Origin: Pseudomonas taiwanensis DSM 21245
Lineage (GTDB): Bacteria; Pseudomonadota; Gammaproteobacteria; Pseudomonadales; Pseudomonadaceae
Assembly (NCBI RefSeq): GCF_000425785.1
Contig: NZ_AUEC01000010.1
Location: 1 to 64,000, forward strand
Length of the DNA: 64,000 nt
Direction of reading: 5' to 3'
Shown: positions 45,494 to 55,976 of the stretch, piece after piece
How the letters are laid out: each line of letters starts with the position of its first letter
How positions within the stretch are numbered: position 1 is the first letter of the stretch
Program-made: the position numbers and the translations under genes
The notes under the pieces: model-generated
Seen by the model: the letters and a program-made list of their open reading frames with translations, nothing else
Told to the model about the DNA's origin: nothing
Database searches by the model: none

Positions 45494-45563
45494 GGGTAAA
45501 CCCGCTCCTGCACTAAAGCGATAACCTGGGAGTTTTCGCTAGCGCCGTGGGAGCGGGTTTACC
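45494..45563. repeat. Inverted pair of REP elements
   Basis: A 15-base sequence, GGGTAAACCCGCTCC (45494-45508), and its perfect complement (45549-45563) face each other between the convergent thrB and znuA genes. Each half also contains the REP core. It probably terminates both transcripts. Confidence 0.8.
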
Positions 45564-45584
45564 CGCGAAGCGGTCGGAACAGGC

Positions 45585-46493
45585 TTACAACTGTTCCAGA
45601 CACCCCGCCAGATCAGCACCCAATTTCTCCAGCAGCCGCTCATAGCCCCCGGCATCCACCAGGTCGGTGCCACCCAGGGCATCCAGCTCGGCCAGGCGCA
45701 CCGGCAACCCTGCCGTCAGGGTCTCGGCCAACCGCGGCCGCAGCGGTGGCTCACTGAAGACACAGGTCTTGCCCACTTCCTGCAGGCGCTTGCGCATGGC
45801 GGCCACATGTTGCGCGCCAGGCTGTACCTCGGCAGCGACAGTGAACACTCCGGCGTGTTTCAGACCGTAAGAGGCCTCGAAGTAGTCGAAGGCTTCGTGG
45901 AACACGAAGTACGGCTTGTTGGCGATACCCGATACCCGCGCCTTGATACGCGCATCCAAGGCATCCAGACGTTCGACGAAAGCTTTCAGGTTGCCCTGGT
46001 AGCGCGCCGCGTTGGAAGGATCGACCGACGCCAGGTCGGCGGCCATCTTCGTCGCGATCACCCGGGCGTTGACCGACGACAGCCACAAATGCGCATCCAG
46101 GCTACCCGGCCGGTGATCGTGATCATGGTCGTCGTGGTCTTCTTCCTCATGGGAATGGCTATCCTCGCCGAAGTGACGAAGGCTCATGCCCGGCAGCGAC
46201 TGAACCGCGACCGTGGGCTTGCTGCGGCTGCCCAGCACCCGTGGCAGGAAGCTCTCCATGTCCGGCCCGATCCAGTACAACAGGTCAGCATCGCCCACAC
46301 GCCGCATGTCGGAGGGGCGTAGGGCATAGTGGTGCGGCGAGGCGCCCGGCGGCAGCAGCACATCGGGCGTACCTACGCCGTCCTGCACGGCGGCGGCAAT
46401 CTGCTGCAGCGGCTTGATACTGGTGAGCACCCGCACGTCGGCGTGCGCCGAACAGGCGAGGAAAGCGACAAAAAGCACAAGGAATCGGGACAC
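45585..46493 (-). CDS. znuA: Zinc ABC transporter substrate-binding protein
   Basis: A 302-residue periplasmic zinc receptor. Signal peptide (LVLFVAFLACSAHA); zinc-site histidines in PGASPHHYALRPSD, the SLDAHLWLS block and VFHEAFDYFE. A histidine- and acid-rich loop (SHSHEEEDHDDHDHDH) collects zinc. The start is taken as the GTG at 46493; no ATG is in frame near the signal peptide. It diverges from zur with a Zur box between them. Confidence 0.92.
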   Translation of the reverse strand: MSRFLVLFVAFLACSAHADVRVLTSIKPLQQIAAAVQDGVGTPDVLLPPGASPHHYALRPSDMRRVGDADLLYWIGPDMESFLPRVLGSRSKPTVAVQSLPGMSLRHFGEDSHSHEEEDHDDHDHDHRPGSLDAHLWLSSVNARVIATKMAADLASVDPSNAARYQGNLKAFVERLDALDARIKARVSGIANKPYFVFHEAFDYFEASYGLKHAGVFTVAAEVQPGAQHVAAMRKRLQEVGKTCVFSEPPLRPRLAETLTAGLPVRLAELDALGGTDLVDAGGYERLLEKLGADLAGCLEQL

Positions 46494-46520
46494 GATGAAT
46501 ACTCGACTCGTCAGAAACAG

Positions 46521-46533
46521 GTAACATAATAAC
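46521..46533. promoter_or_regulatory. Zur box
   Basis: On the minus strand GTTATTATGTTAC, close to the Zur consensus GTTATAATATAAC. It lies between the divergent znuA and zur-znuCB units, 28 bases before znuA and 27 bases before zur. With zinc bound, Zur would shut off both directions. Confidence 0.75.
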
Positions 46534-46559
46534 GTCTCCATCCAGAACCGTCGCTGCCC

Positions 46560-47041
46560 ATGTCCATTACGCCGCTGGCTCACCGTCCCCACGATCACTC
46601 CCATTGCGTACACAGCGCACTGGCTGAGGCCGACGCCCTGTGCACGCGCCAGGGCCTGCGCCTGACCGCTCTGCGCCGTCGCGTACTGGAGCTGGTCTGG
46701 CAGAGCCACAAGCCGTTGGGCGCCTATGACATCCTTGCCGTGCTCAGCGAGCAGGATGGGCGCCGCGCCGCGCCCCCTACCGTGTACCGGGCACTGGACT
46801 TCCTGCTCGAAAACGGCCTGGTCCATCGCATCGCATCGCTCAACGCCTTCATCGGTTGCAGTCACCCTGAACATGCGCACCAAGGCCAGTTCCTGATCTG
46901 CCGGGTATGTCATGTAGCCATCGAGCTGGAGCAGGACAGCATCAGCGACGCCATCATCGCCAGTGCCAAGGACGTAGGTTTCAGCGTCGAAACCCAGACC
47001 GTCGAGATCGTCGGCCTGTGCGGCAACTGCCGGAGCGCGGC

Positions 47042-47045
<4 letters not shown>
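46560..47045 (+). CDS. zur: Zinc uptake regulator Zur
   Basis: A 161-residue Fur-family repressor. Winged helix region [22 protein letters not shown] is cited in part here: [14 protein letters not shown] and [12 protein letters not shown]; structural zinc cysteines CRVC and CGNC; metal-site histidines in [12 protein letters not shown]. It senses zinc and controls znuA and its own operon through the box just upstream. Its stop overlaps the znuC start by 4 bases. Confidence 0.93.
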
Positions 47046-47807
<762 letters not shown>

Positions 47808-47815
<8 letters not shown>

Positions 47816-48590
47816 TTTTCTTCTGTATGCCCTGCTTGCGGGCCTTTCCCTGGCGCTGGTGGCCGGCCCACTGGGTTCCTTCGTGGTCTGGCGGCGCATG
47901 GCCTACTTCGGCGATACGCTGTCCCACGCGGCCCTGCTCGGCGTGGCACTGGGCTTCGCCCTGGATGTCAGCCCTGCGCTGGCAGTGACCGTGGGCTGCC
48001 TGCTGCTGGCGATCCTGCTGGTGACGCTGCAACAGCGCCAGCCGCTGGCCTCCGATACCCTGCTCGGCATCCTGGCCCCCAGCACCCTGTCGCTGGGCCT
48101 GGTGGCGCTCAGCTTCATGCACGATGTGCGCATCGACCTCATGGCCTATCTGTTCGGTGATTTGCTGGCCATCAGCACCACCGACCTGGCCTGGATCCTC
48201 GGTGGCAGCGCGCTGGTCCTGCTGCTGCTCGCAGCCTTGTGGCGCCCCCTGCTGGCGGTCACCGTGCACGAAGAGCTGGCCATGGTCGAAGGCTTGCCAG
48301 TGGCGAGCCTGCGCATGGCGCTGATGCTGCTGATTGCAGTGGTCATCGCCGTCGCCATGAAGATCGTCGGGGTGCTGTTGATCACATCGCTGCTGATCAT
48401 TCCCGCCGCCGCGGCACAACGTCACGCCCGCTCCCCCGAGCAAATGGCCTTGGGTGCCAGCCTGCTGGGCGTCACCGCCGTGTGTGGCGGCCTGGCCCTG
48501 TCATGGTTCAAGGACACACCGGCCGGCCCGTCGATCGTGGTGTGCGCCGCAGTGCTATTCTTGCTGAGCCTGGCCTTGCCCAAGCGCTGA
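47808..48590 (+). CDS. znuB: Zinc ABC transporter permease
   Basis: A 260-residue inner-membrane permease with eight hydrophobic segments. Family blocks: [20 protein letters not shown] near the N-terminus and [15 protein letters not shown] late in the protein. It overlaps znuC by 8 bases and completes the ZnuABC importer. The ATG at 47808 is preferred to one eight codons upstream. Confidence 0.94.
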
Positions 48591-48717
48591 AAACCGGGGG
48601 GTGCGCAGGCATACCCTGCAACCTTTTCAAGGGTAAAGGGTCTGTAAGACCTGTTTTCGAGCGTATGCCCCTGGGTGTAGACTTGCTCGCTTTTTGCGCA
48701 AATAGAGAGTCGCAGGA

Positions 48718-49425
48718 ATGAAGCCGTTCGCCTCCCGTTATCTGCTTGTTGCCGCGTTTTCGCTGTTCCTGGCTGCCTGTTCCAGCGCGCCGGTCGAACA
48801 GGCGGGTGCACCTGCCCAAGCCGATGCCTGGCAGCAATTGCAGCAAAGTATCACCAGCGATGAGCTGGCCACCGCCGAAGATCAGTTGGCGGCGCTGCAA
48901 ACCCAGTCGCCCGACGACGCACGCCTGGAGCAATACCAGCGCCAGCTTGCCGAAGCCTACCTGCAGCGTAGCCAGATCGTCCTGCAGAAGGGCGACGTCA
49001 ATGCTGCAGCCACCGCGCTGGCCCGTGCCCGGGCGCTGATGCCCCAGGCGCCAGCGGTGACCGGTGGCGATGCCGTTACCCAGGCACGCAAGGCCGAGCT
49101 GGAAAAAGCCGAGGCAGCGCTGAAGGCTGCCGAGGCCAAGCCCCAGGCGCGGGTGATCGACCCGGCTGCACCAAGCACCGTCGTTGCGCTGAAAACCACC
49201 GATATCCGGGCGATGCGACGCCAGCTCGACGAAATTGCCAAGGACGTGGTGAATTACCAGTGCGAGGTGGTGTTCCAGGTACCTCGGACCGAAGACGCGC
49301 CTTGGCTGAAGACACTGCTTGAGAAGCGCGTGCACAAGATCGACAGCGATTTCGAGCTCAAGCAGAAGCATGAAATCCGACGCTCGATGCGGGCACAGGT
49401 CGTTCTGGTCCCGCATCAGCAGTGA
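48718..49425 (+). CDS. Unknown lipoprotein, helical
   Basis: A 235-residue lipoprotein (lipobox FLAACSS). Residues 30-160 are helical and rich in Ala, Gln and Glu with a repeat-like pattern (TPR-type or coiled coil). The C-terminal 70 residues form a distinct conserved part (QCEVVFQVPRTEDAPWLKTL). The gene between znuB and metN in P. aeruginosa (PA5502) is in the same place, so this is a conserved Pseudomonas protein of unknown role, probably on the inner face of the outer membrane. Confidence 0.75.
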   Translation: MKPFASRYLLVAAFSLFLAACSSAPVEQAGAPAQADAWQQLQQSITSDELATAEDQLAALQTQSPDDARLEQYQRQLAEAYLQRSQIVLQKGDVNAAATALARARALMPQAPAVTGGDAVTQARKAELEKAEAALKAAEAKPQARVIDPAAPSTVVALKTTDIRAMRRQLDEIAKDVVNYQCEVVFQVPRTEDAPWLKTLLEKRVHKIDSDFELKQKHEIRRSMRAQVVLVPHQQ

Positions 49426-49430
49426 CGATC

Positions 49431-49450
49431 AGGGCTGCTTTTGCAGCCCT
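49431..49450. terminator. Hairpin between convergent genes
   Basis: AGGGCTGC/GCAGCCCT with a TTTT loop sits between the lipoprotein gene and the katE stop. There is no T run after it on either strand, so it would be a weak bidirectional terminator. Confidence 0.45.
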
Positions 49451-51585
49451 CAGGCCGGCACACCCTCCGCGACGGCCTCTCGCTCCCATACCCGATGCCC
49501 TTCTACGGCTTTGACGAAGGCATTCATTACCGCCTTGTCATCTCCCAGCAGCAGCCCCCTGTCTTGCTTCAGGCCCAGGCTGCTTGCCAGATCCTTGGTC
49601 AGCACCATCGCCTTCAGATGCTTGTAACCCTCCAGCAGGAAATGCTTCGCCAAGCCGCTAGACGCCAGCGCCTTGACCGATTCGCTGCCGCCCGGAACGA
49701 CTATCCCATCGAACATGATCGACGGCATACCCTCCATCGACGCGTCTACCGGTAACTGCTTGCCATCTGCCGTCTTCACCGGCGCGGAGCTCGGCCCCAG
49801 CAGCAGTGGACGGGCGCTCTCGGCCTCCAGCGCCTTGACCAGCGCGTCAACGCTAGCCGCATCCACCCCATCGGCCACCAGCAGCGCAATCTTGCGCCCC
49901 TTGATACCGACGTCACCAGGATGGTTCATCTGGCTCAGCGCCTCGGATTGCGCGAGTTTGCTTCCCTTGACCTTCACCGTGCCCTGCTTGGGCGCCGGCA
50001 ACCCGAGGTTCGCTGCTACTGCAGCCGCCAGCTTCAGGTCGATGTTAGCCAGAATCTCGTTCACCTCTCGCTGGCGGATGGTCTCTCGCTCCACCTTGCC
50101 CAACTCGAAGCTGTAGGCCTTGATGATGTGTTGCTGCTCAGTCGGGCTCATGCTCTGGAAAAACAGCCGCGCCTGGGAGAAATGGTCGCCGAACGATTCG
50201 CTGCGCTGGCGGATCTTGTGCGCGTCGATGCGCTCCTGATAGCTCTCGAAACCGCCGTCCTGCGCCGCAGGAGGCGTCTCCTTGGGCCAACCGCCGTCGA
50301 TAGAGTTCGGCTCGTATGAGGCACGCCCCCTGTTGATGGTCATGCGGTGCATGCCATCGCGCTGGCCGTTGTGGTTCTGCGACATCGGGCAGTTGATCGG
50401 GATCTCATGGAAGTTCGGGCCACCCAGCCTGCTGATCTGAGTATCGGTGTAGGAAAACAGCCGGCCCTGCAGCAGCGGATCATTGCTGAAGTCGATACCC
50501 GGCACGATGTGCCCCGGACAGAAAGCCACTTGCTCGGTTTCGGCAAAGAAATTGTCCGGGTTGCGGTTGAGCACCATCTTGCCCAGCTTGGTGACTGGCA
50601 CCAGTTCCTCGGGAATGATCTTGGTCGGATCGAGCAAGTCGAAGTCGAACTTGTGCTCATCGGCCTCAGGTACGATCTGCACACCCAACTCCCACTCAGG
50701 GTAGTCACCGGTTTCGATCGCTTCCCACAAGTCGCGGCGATGGTAGTCGGTGTCTTTGCCCGCCAGCTTCTGTGCCTCATCCCATAGCAATGAATGCACG
50801 CCCTGGCGCGGCTTCCAGTGGAACTTGACGAAACTGGCCACGCCCTCGGCGTTGATCATGCGGAAAGTATGCACGCCAAAGCCTTCCATCATCCGCAGGC
50901 TGCGCGGAATGGCGCGATCGGACATGGTCCAGATGACCATGTGCGCCGATTCCGGCACCAGCGAAACGAAGTCCCAGAAGGTGTCATGGGCCGAGCCGCC
51001 CGTCGGTATCTCGTTGTGCGGTTCAGGCTTCACGGCATGCACGAAGTCAGGAAACTTGATCGCATCCTGAATGAAAAACACCGGCATATTGTTGCCAACA
51101 AGGTCGAAGTTGCCTTCATCGGTGTAGAACTTGACGGCGAAGCCGCGCACATCGCGCACCGTGTCTCCCGAGCCGCGTGGCCCTTGTACCGTGGAAAACC
51201 GTACGAACACCGGCGTGATCTTCTCCGGGTCCTGGAGGAAGCCAGCCTTGGTCAACTGGGCATGACAGCCGTAGCTCTGGAAGTAGCCATGGGCACCGGT
51301 ACCCCGGGCGTGGACGATACGCTCAGGGATGCGTTCATGGTCGAAGTGGGTGATCTTCTCGCGCAGGATGAAGTCTTCGAGCAGCGATGGTCCGCGAGGG
51401 CCCGCCTTCAGGCTGTTCTGGTTATCGGCGATCTTCACGCCCTGGTTGGTGCGCAGCGCCTGCCCGGTGGCATCGCTGCGGCAGGACTCCAGCCGCTGCA
51501 GCTTGGCGTTGGTGTTGGCCCGGTCAGGGGTATCGGTGCCGGCGACTTCACTGTGCTTGGGCGCGTCGTTCTTCTTGGTGGGCAT
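49450..51585 (-). CDS. katE: Large-subunit catalase HPII
   Basis: A 711-residue monofunctional heme catalase. The active-site histidine lies in [14 protein letters not shown], the heme-ligand tyrosine in [14 protein letters not shown], and catalase core blocks between. The C-terminal 150 residues ([20 protein letters not shown] onward, cited in part) form the GATase-like flavodoxin domain of clade 2 catalases. It breaks down hydrogen peroxide, usually in stationary phase. AGGAGAG precedes the ATG. Confidence 0.96.
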   Translation of the reverse strand: MPTKKNDAPKHSEVAGTDTPDRANTNAKLQRLESCRSDATGQALRTNQGVKIADNQNSLKAGPRGPSLLEDFILREKITHFDHERIPERIVHARGTGAHGYFQSYGCHAQLTKAGFLQDPEKITPVFVRFSTVQGPRGSGDTVRDVRGFAVKFYTDEGNFDLVGNNMPVFFIQDAIKFPDFVHAVKPEPHNEIPTGGSAHDTFWDFVSLVPESAHMVIWTMSDRAIPRSLRMMEGFGVHTFRMINAEGVASFVKFHWKPRQGVHSLLWDEAQKLAGKDTDYHRRDLWEAIETGDYPEWELGVQIVPEADEHKFDFDLLDPTKIIPEELVPVTKLGKMVLNRNPDNFFAETEQVAFCPGHIVPGIDFSNDPLLQGRLFSYTDTQISRLGGPNFHEIPINCPMSQNHNGQRDGMHRMTINRGRASYEPNSIDGGWPKETPPAAQDGGFESYQERIDAHKIRQRSESFGDHFSQARLFFQSMSPTEQQHIIKAYSFELGKVERETIRQREVNEILANIDLKLAAAVAANLGLPAPKQGTVKVKGSKLAQSEALSQMNHPGDVGIKGRKIALLVADGVDAASVDALVKALEAESARPLLLGPSSAPVKTADGKQLPVDASMEGMPSIMFDGIVVPGGSESVKALASSGLAKHFLLEGYKHLKAMVLTKDLASSLGLKQDRGLLLGDDKAVMNAFVKAVEGHRVWEREAVAEGVPA

Positions 51586-51813
51586 GAGTCGGCTCTCCTC
51601 GTCAGTCTTCAGGCATGCCCTGTACGGGCTCGTTCAAGTAGTGACTAGGAAGCTTTGCCGAGCGTTCAATCAGGATTACCGGTTGTCGCGTTATGCCCGC
51701 TGGATTGGTGCATGACGAAATAAATGCTAAGAACAGCTATGGGAAAAGGCTAAAATGCGCGACCCCCGGCCAACCGCCGACACAAATTCCATGCGCCCCA
51801 CAAGGTTCGCTAC

Positions 51814-52821
51814 GTGATCGAGTTCCAAAATGTGCATAAGACCTACCGCGTCGCCGGTAGGGAAATCCCAGCTCTCAACCCGACCAGCCTGACCATCGAA
51901 AACGGCCAGGTATTCGGCCTGATTGGCCACTCCGGTGCGGGCAAGAGCACCATGCTGCGCCTGATCAATCGCCTCGAGGAGCCCTCGGGCGGCAAGATCA
52001 TCGTCGACGGCGAAGATGTCACCGCCTTCAATGCCAACCAGCTACGCGGTTTTCGTCAGCAGGTCGGGATGATTTTCCAGCACTTCAACTTGCTGGCATC
52101 CAAGACCGTGGCCGACAACGTGGCGCTGCCACTGACCCTGGCCGGCGAACTGTCGCGCAGCGAGATCGACAAGCGCGTCAGCGAACTGCTGGCCCGCGTT
52201 GGCCTGCAGGACCATGCCAGGAAGTACCCGGCACAGCTGTCTGGCGGTCAGAAGCAGCGCGTCGGCATCGCCCGTGCCTTGTCCACCAACCCAAAAATCC
52301 TCCTATGCGACGAGGCCACAAGCGCCCTCGACCCACAGACCACGGCCTCGGTGCTGCAGCTGCTGGCCGAGATCAACCGCGAGCTGAACCTGACCATCGT
52401 GCTGATCACCCACGAAATGGACGTGATCCGCCGGGTGTGCGACCGCGTTGCGGTCATGGATGCCGGCCATATCGTCGAGCAGGGCTCGGTGGCCGAAGTA
52501 TTTCTGCATCCGCAACACCCGACCACCAAGCGCTTCGTGCAGGAAGACGAACACGTCGATGAAAGCGAGCAGCGTGACGACTTCGCCCACGTGCCAGGCC
52601 GCATCGTGCGCCTGACATTCCAGGGCGATGCGACCTACGCACCGCTGTTGGGCACCGTGGCCCGTGAGACCGGGGTCGACTACAGCATCCTCGCTGGACG
52701 TATCGACCGCATCAAGGATGTCCCCTATGGACAGCTGACCCTGGCCGTCACCGGCGGCGACATGGAGGCGGCGTTCGACCGCTTCAAGGCAGCTGACGTA
52801 CATATGGAGGTACTGCGTTGA
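51814..52821 (+). CDS. metN: D-methionine ABC transporter ATP-binding protein
   Basis: A 335-residue ATPase with Walker [10 protein letters not shown], signature [15 protein letters not shown], Walker [14 protein letters not shown], and a C-terminal NIL (ACT-like) domain from about 255, which senses methionine and inhibits transport. The start is a GTG preceded by AAGG. First gene of metNIQ. No SAM riboswitch was recognised upstream (51586-51813). Confidence 0.94.
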   Translation: MIEFQNVHKTYRVAGREIPALNPTSLTIENGQVFGLIGHSGAGKSTMLRLINRLEEPSGGKIIVDGEDVTAFNANQLRGFRQQVGMIFQHFNLLASKTVADNVALPLTLAGELSRSEIDKRVSELLARVGLQDHARKYPAQLSGGQKQRVGIARALSTNPKILLCDEATSALDPQTTASVLQLLAEINRELNLTIVLITHEMDVIRRVCDRVAVMDAGHIVEQGSVAEVFLHPQHPTTKRFVQEDEHVDESEQRDDFAHVPGRIVRLTFQGDATYAPLLGTVARETGVDYSILAGRIDRIKDVPYGQLTLAVTGGDMEAAFDRFKAADVHMEVLR

Positions 52822-53492
52822 TGGACGCGCTCAATTTCTTCGCCAACGTCGACTGGGCCGAAATCTGGCTGGCCACCGTCGATACCATGATCATGCTGTT
52901 CGGCTCGCTGTTCTTCACCGTGCTGCTGGGCCTGCCGCTGGGCGTACTGCTGTTCCTCTGCGGACCACGGCAGATGTTCGAGCAGAAGGGCGTCTATGCG
53001 CTGTTGTCGTTCGTCGTCAACGTGCTGCGTTCGCTGCCGTTCATCATTCTGCTAATCGTGATGATCCCGGTCACCGTGATGATCACTGGTACCTCGCTGG
53101 GTGTCGCGGGCGCCATCCCGCCGCTGGTGGTAGGCTGCACGCCGTTCTTCGCACGCCTGGTCGAAACGGCCCTGCGCGAAGTGGACCGTGGCATCATCGA
53201 AGCCACCCAGTCGATGGGCGCCACCACCCGCCAGATCATCACCAACGCGTTGCTGCCAGAGGCCCGTCCGGGCATCTTCGCAGCCATCACCGTCACTGCC
53301 ATCACCCTGGTGTCCTACACCGCCATGGCGGGTGTGGTGGGTGCCGGCGGCCTGGGCGACCTGGCGATCCGCTTCGGCTACCAGCGTTTCCAGACCGACG
53401 TGATGATCGTTACCGTCGTGCTGCTGCTGATTCTGGTTCAAGTCCTGCAAAGCGTGGGCGACAAACTGGTCGTGCATTTTTCCCGTAAGTAA
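52821..53492 (+). CDS. metI: D-methionine ABC transporter permease
   Basis: A 223-residue permease with five helices and the EAA-type loop EVDRGIIEATQSMGATTRQI. The ATG at 52821 overlaps the metN stop (TGATG); a TTG one codon earlier is closer to the GGAGG at 52806-52810 and cannot be excluded. It forms the channel of the methionine importer with MetN. Confidence 0.93.
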   Translation: MDALNFFANVDWAEIWLATVDTMIMLFGSLFFTVLLGLPLGVLLFLCGPRQMFEQKGVYALLSFVVNVLRSLPFIILLIVMIPVTVMITGTSLGVAGAIPPLVVGCTPFFARLVETALREVDRGIIEATQSMGATTRQIITNALLPEARPGIFAAITVTAITLVSYTAMAGVVGAGGLGDLAIRFGYQRFQTDVMIVTVVLLLILVQVLQSVGDKLVVHFSRK

Positions 53493-53556
53493 CCCCAATG
53501 GGGTCGGCCAGGCCGACCCGTTCGGGGGCCGTCGCGGCCCTCACAAGGAGTGATCA

Positions 53557-54327
53557 ATGAAGAAGCTGCTTGCTGTCGCTGCCGCCATCGCGGCCTTCTC
53601 GGCCCACGCCGACACCCTGACCGTTGCCGCCACCCCGGTGCCGCACGCCGAGATCCTCAAGTTCGTCCAGCCACAGCTGGCGAAGGAAGGCGTAGAGCTG
53701 AAGGTCAAGGAATTCACCGACTACATCCAGCCGAACGTGCAGGTCGCCGAGAAGCGCCTGGACGCCAACTTCTTCCAGCACCAGCCGTACCTGGATGAAT
53801 TCAACAAGTCCAAGGGCACTCAGCTGGTCAGCGTTACCGGCGTGCACCTGGAGCCCTTGGGCGCCTACTCGACCAAGATCAAGAAGCTCGACGAGCTGTC
53901 CTCCGGTGCCACCGTGGTCATCCCCAACGACGCCACCAACGGCGGTCGTGCCCTGTTGCTGCTGGACAAGGCCGGTGTGATCAAGCTCAAGGACAACAAG
54001 AACATCCTGTCCACCGTCAAAGACATCACCGGTAACGACAAGGGCCTGAAGTTCCGTGAGCTCGAAGCAGCCACCATCCCCCGCGTACTGACCCAGGTCG
54101 ACCTGGCGCTGATCAACACCAACTATGCGCTGGAAGCCAAGCTGAACCCGGAGAAGGATGCACTGGTCATCGAAGGCAGCGACTCGCCTTACGTGAACAT
54201 TCTGGTGGCTCGTCCGGACAACAAGGACTCGGACGACATGAAGAAACTGGCTGCTGCGCTGCACTCGCCAGAGGTGAAGAAATTCATCGAAGAGAAGTAC
54301 AAGGGTGCGGTGATTCCGGCGTTCTAA
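53557..54327 (+). CDS. metQ: Methionine-binding protein MetQ
   Basis: A 256-residue NlpA-family receptor. The mature part starts TLTVAATPVPHAEIL, with VAEKRLDANFFQHQPYLDE as the ligand-domain block. The signal peptide (LLAVAAAIAAFSAHA) has no lipobox cysteine, so unlike E. coli MetQ this should be a soluble periplasmic protein. AAGGAG ribosome binding site. Last gene of metNIQ; a REP pair follows. Confidence 0.92.
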   Translation: MKKLLAVAAAIAAFSAHADTLTVAATPVPHAEILKFVQPQLAKEGVELKVKEFTDYIQPNVQVAEKRLDANFFQHQPYLDEFNKSKGTQLVSVTGVHLEPLGAYSTKIKKLDELSSGATVVIPNDATNGGRALLLLDKAGVIKLKDNKNILSTVKDITGNDKGLKFRELEAATIPRVLTQVDLALINTNYALEAKLNPEKDALVIEGSDSPYVNILVARPDNKDSDDMKKLAAALHSPEVKKFIEEKYKGAVIPAF

Positions 54328-54344
54328 GCCGCAGATCTACACCC

Positions 54345-54433
54345 GCCTCTTCGCGGGCAAACCCGCTCCCACAGGTGAACCGCTGTGCTCCAGATCAGCG
54401 GAAAAGCTCTGGGAACGGGTTCACCCGCGGGGC
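54345..54433. repeat. Inverted pair of REP elements
   Basis: A copy close to the P. putida REP consensus (CCTCTTCGCGGGCAAACCCG from 54346) faces a related copy (GGGAACGGGTTCACCCGCGG, 54411-54430). It lies between the convergent metQ and sco genes. Confidence 0.82.
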
Positions 54434-54447
54434 TTTCAGGGCCTGGT

Positions 54448-55080
54448 TCAATCCCGCTTGACCAACCCCGGCAACTGCGCCACCAGCTTCTGGTTATTGA
54501 ACGGCGCTCGAATGAACCCACGCTGACGCCCGTCCGGCCCGACGATTGCCAGGTTGCCACTGTGATCCACGGTATACCCAGGCTTGCTGGTATCGGCCGG
54601 AATGAAGGGAATGCTCAAGGCGTTGGCCAGTTTCTGGGTATCCTCGATCGACCCCGCGACCCCCACGAAGTCCTTGTCGAAATAGCCCAGGTACTGCTTG
54701 AGCTGGTTCGGCGTATCGCGGTTCGGGTCAACGCTCACCAGCATCACTTGCAGCCGGTCCACGGCCTCCTTGGGCAGTTCGCTCTTCACCTGGCGCAACT
54801 GGGCCAGGGTAGTAGGGCAGATGTCCGGGCAGTAGGTGTAGCCGAAGAACAGCAGCGACCACTTGCCCTTGAGGTCATCCAGCTTTACCGGCTGGCCGTC
54901 CTGATTGGTCATGGTCACGTCCGCCACCGTACGGCTCTGGGGCAGCAGGATAATGCCGGCGTCGATCAGCTCGGCAGGGTTGGGTTGGCTGCGGCCATTG
55001 AGCACCTTGTTGACGGTAAGGCCCAGGATCAGCGCGACCAGGGCGACGAGGATGAATACGGTTTTCTGGGTTCGAGTCAT
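54448..55080 (-). CDS. SCO1/SenC family copper chaperone
   Basis: A 210-residue protein with an N-terminal membrane helix (VFILVALVALILGLTV) and a thioredoxin-like domain. Copper-binding cysteines in YCPDICPTTL and the third ligand histidine in VDHSGNLAI are present. It delivers copper to the CuA site of cytochrome oxidase subunit II, consistent with its place at the end of the cox gene cluster. It overlaps ctaB (ATGA). Confidence 0.9.
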   Translation of the reverse strand: MTRTQKTVFILVALVALILGLTVNKVLNGRSQPNPAELIDAGIILLPQSRTVADVTMTNQDGQPVKLDDLKGKWSLLFFGYTYCPDICPTTLAQLRQVKSELPKEAVDRLQVMLVSVDPNRDTPNQLKQYLGYFDKDFVGVAGSIEDTQKLANALSIPFIPADTSKPGYTVDHSGNLAIVGPDGRQRGFIRAPFNNQKLVAQLPGLVKRD

Positions 55081-55976
55081 AGGTTCAGCAACAAGTAGTG
55101 GTCAACGAGCAACGCGATGAACAGTGCGAACAGGTAGCCGATAGAGTACTTGAACGTGCCGATCGCCGCGTGCGGCCGGCTGCCACGGTACAACACCCAC
55201 GCCCAATGCAGAAAGCGCAGGCCGAGCAAAAGGGCACAAACCAGGTAGAGCAGGCCGCTCATGTGGATGGCGTAGGGCAACAGGGTAACCGCCAGCAGAA
55301 TCAGGGTGTAGAGCAGGATATGCAGCTTGGTGTATCCCTCGCCGTGGGTTACCGGCAGCATCGGAATATCGGCCTTGGCGTATTCCTCCTTGCGGTGAAT
55401 GGCCAACGCCCAGAAATGCGGGGGCGTCCAGGCAAAGATGATCAGCACCAGCAGCAGTGGCTCGGCGCTGATGTGGCCGCTGACCGCCACCCAGCCGAGC
55501 AACGGCGGTGCCGCGCCAGCCAACCCGCCGATGACGATGTTCTGTGGCGTGGCGCGCTTGAGAAAGCCGGTGTAGAGCACTGCATAACCCAACAATGAAG
55601 CCAGGGTCAGCCAGGCCGTGAGGGCGTTGGTGAAGACCAGCAGCGAAGCCATGCCCATCAGGGCCAACGCCAGCGCGAACAACAGCGCCGGCAGAGGCGC
55701 TACCCGGCCTTCGGCCAGTGGCCGCTTCTGGGTGCGTGCCATGAGTGCATCGATACGCCTGTCGACCACATGGTTGATGACCGCCGCACCACCGGCGCAC
55801 AGGGCTATGCCCAAATTGCCGAACACCAGCACGCTCCAGGCCACACCCGCACGGGTGGCGAGAAACATGCCCACCAGCGAGGTGATCAGCATCAACACGA
55901 CCACCTTGGGTTTGGTCAATTCCAGATAGTCGCGCCAACCGGCACGCGAGCGGTGTGCACTCAGAAGCGTCGCCAC
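55077..55976 (-). CDS. ctaB: Protoheme IX farnesyltransferase (heme O synthase)
   Basis: A 299-residue UbiA-type prenyltransferase with nine helices. The Asp-rich motif is in NHVVDRRIDALMART, and KEEYAKADIPMLPVTHGEG is the second conserved loop. It adds farnesyl to heme b. The start is a GTG at 55976 with AGGA upstream, overlapping the ctaA end by 16 bases. Another copy with the bo3 oxidase is usual in pseudomonads; this one serves the aa3 oxidase by its context. Confidence 0.92.
   Translation of the reverse strand: MATLLSAHRSRAGWRDYLELTKPKVVVLMLITSLVGMFLATRAGVAWSVLVFGNLGIALCAGGAAVINHVVDRRIDALMARTQKRPLAEGRVAPLPALLFALALALMGMASLLVFTNALTAWLTLASLLGYAVLYTGFLKRATPQNIVIGGLAGAAPPLLGWVAVSGHISAEPLLLVLIIFAWTPPHFWALAIHRKEEYAKADIPMLPVTHGEGYTKLHILLYTLILLAVTLLPYAIHMSGLLYLVCALLLGLRFLHWAWVLYRGSRPHAAIGTFKYSIGYLFALFIALLVDHYLLLNL

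Noticed and set aside
51586..51813. A SAM riboswitch or S-box in front of metNIQ
   Set aside because: No matching stem set or terminator structure could be found in the gap between katE and metN.
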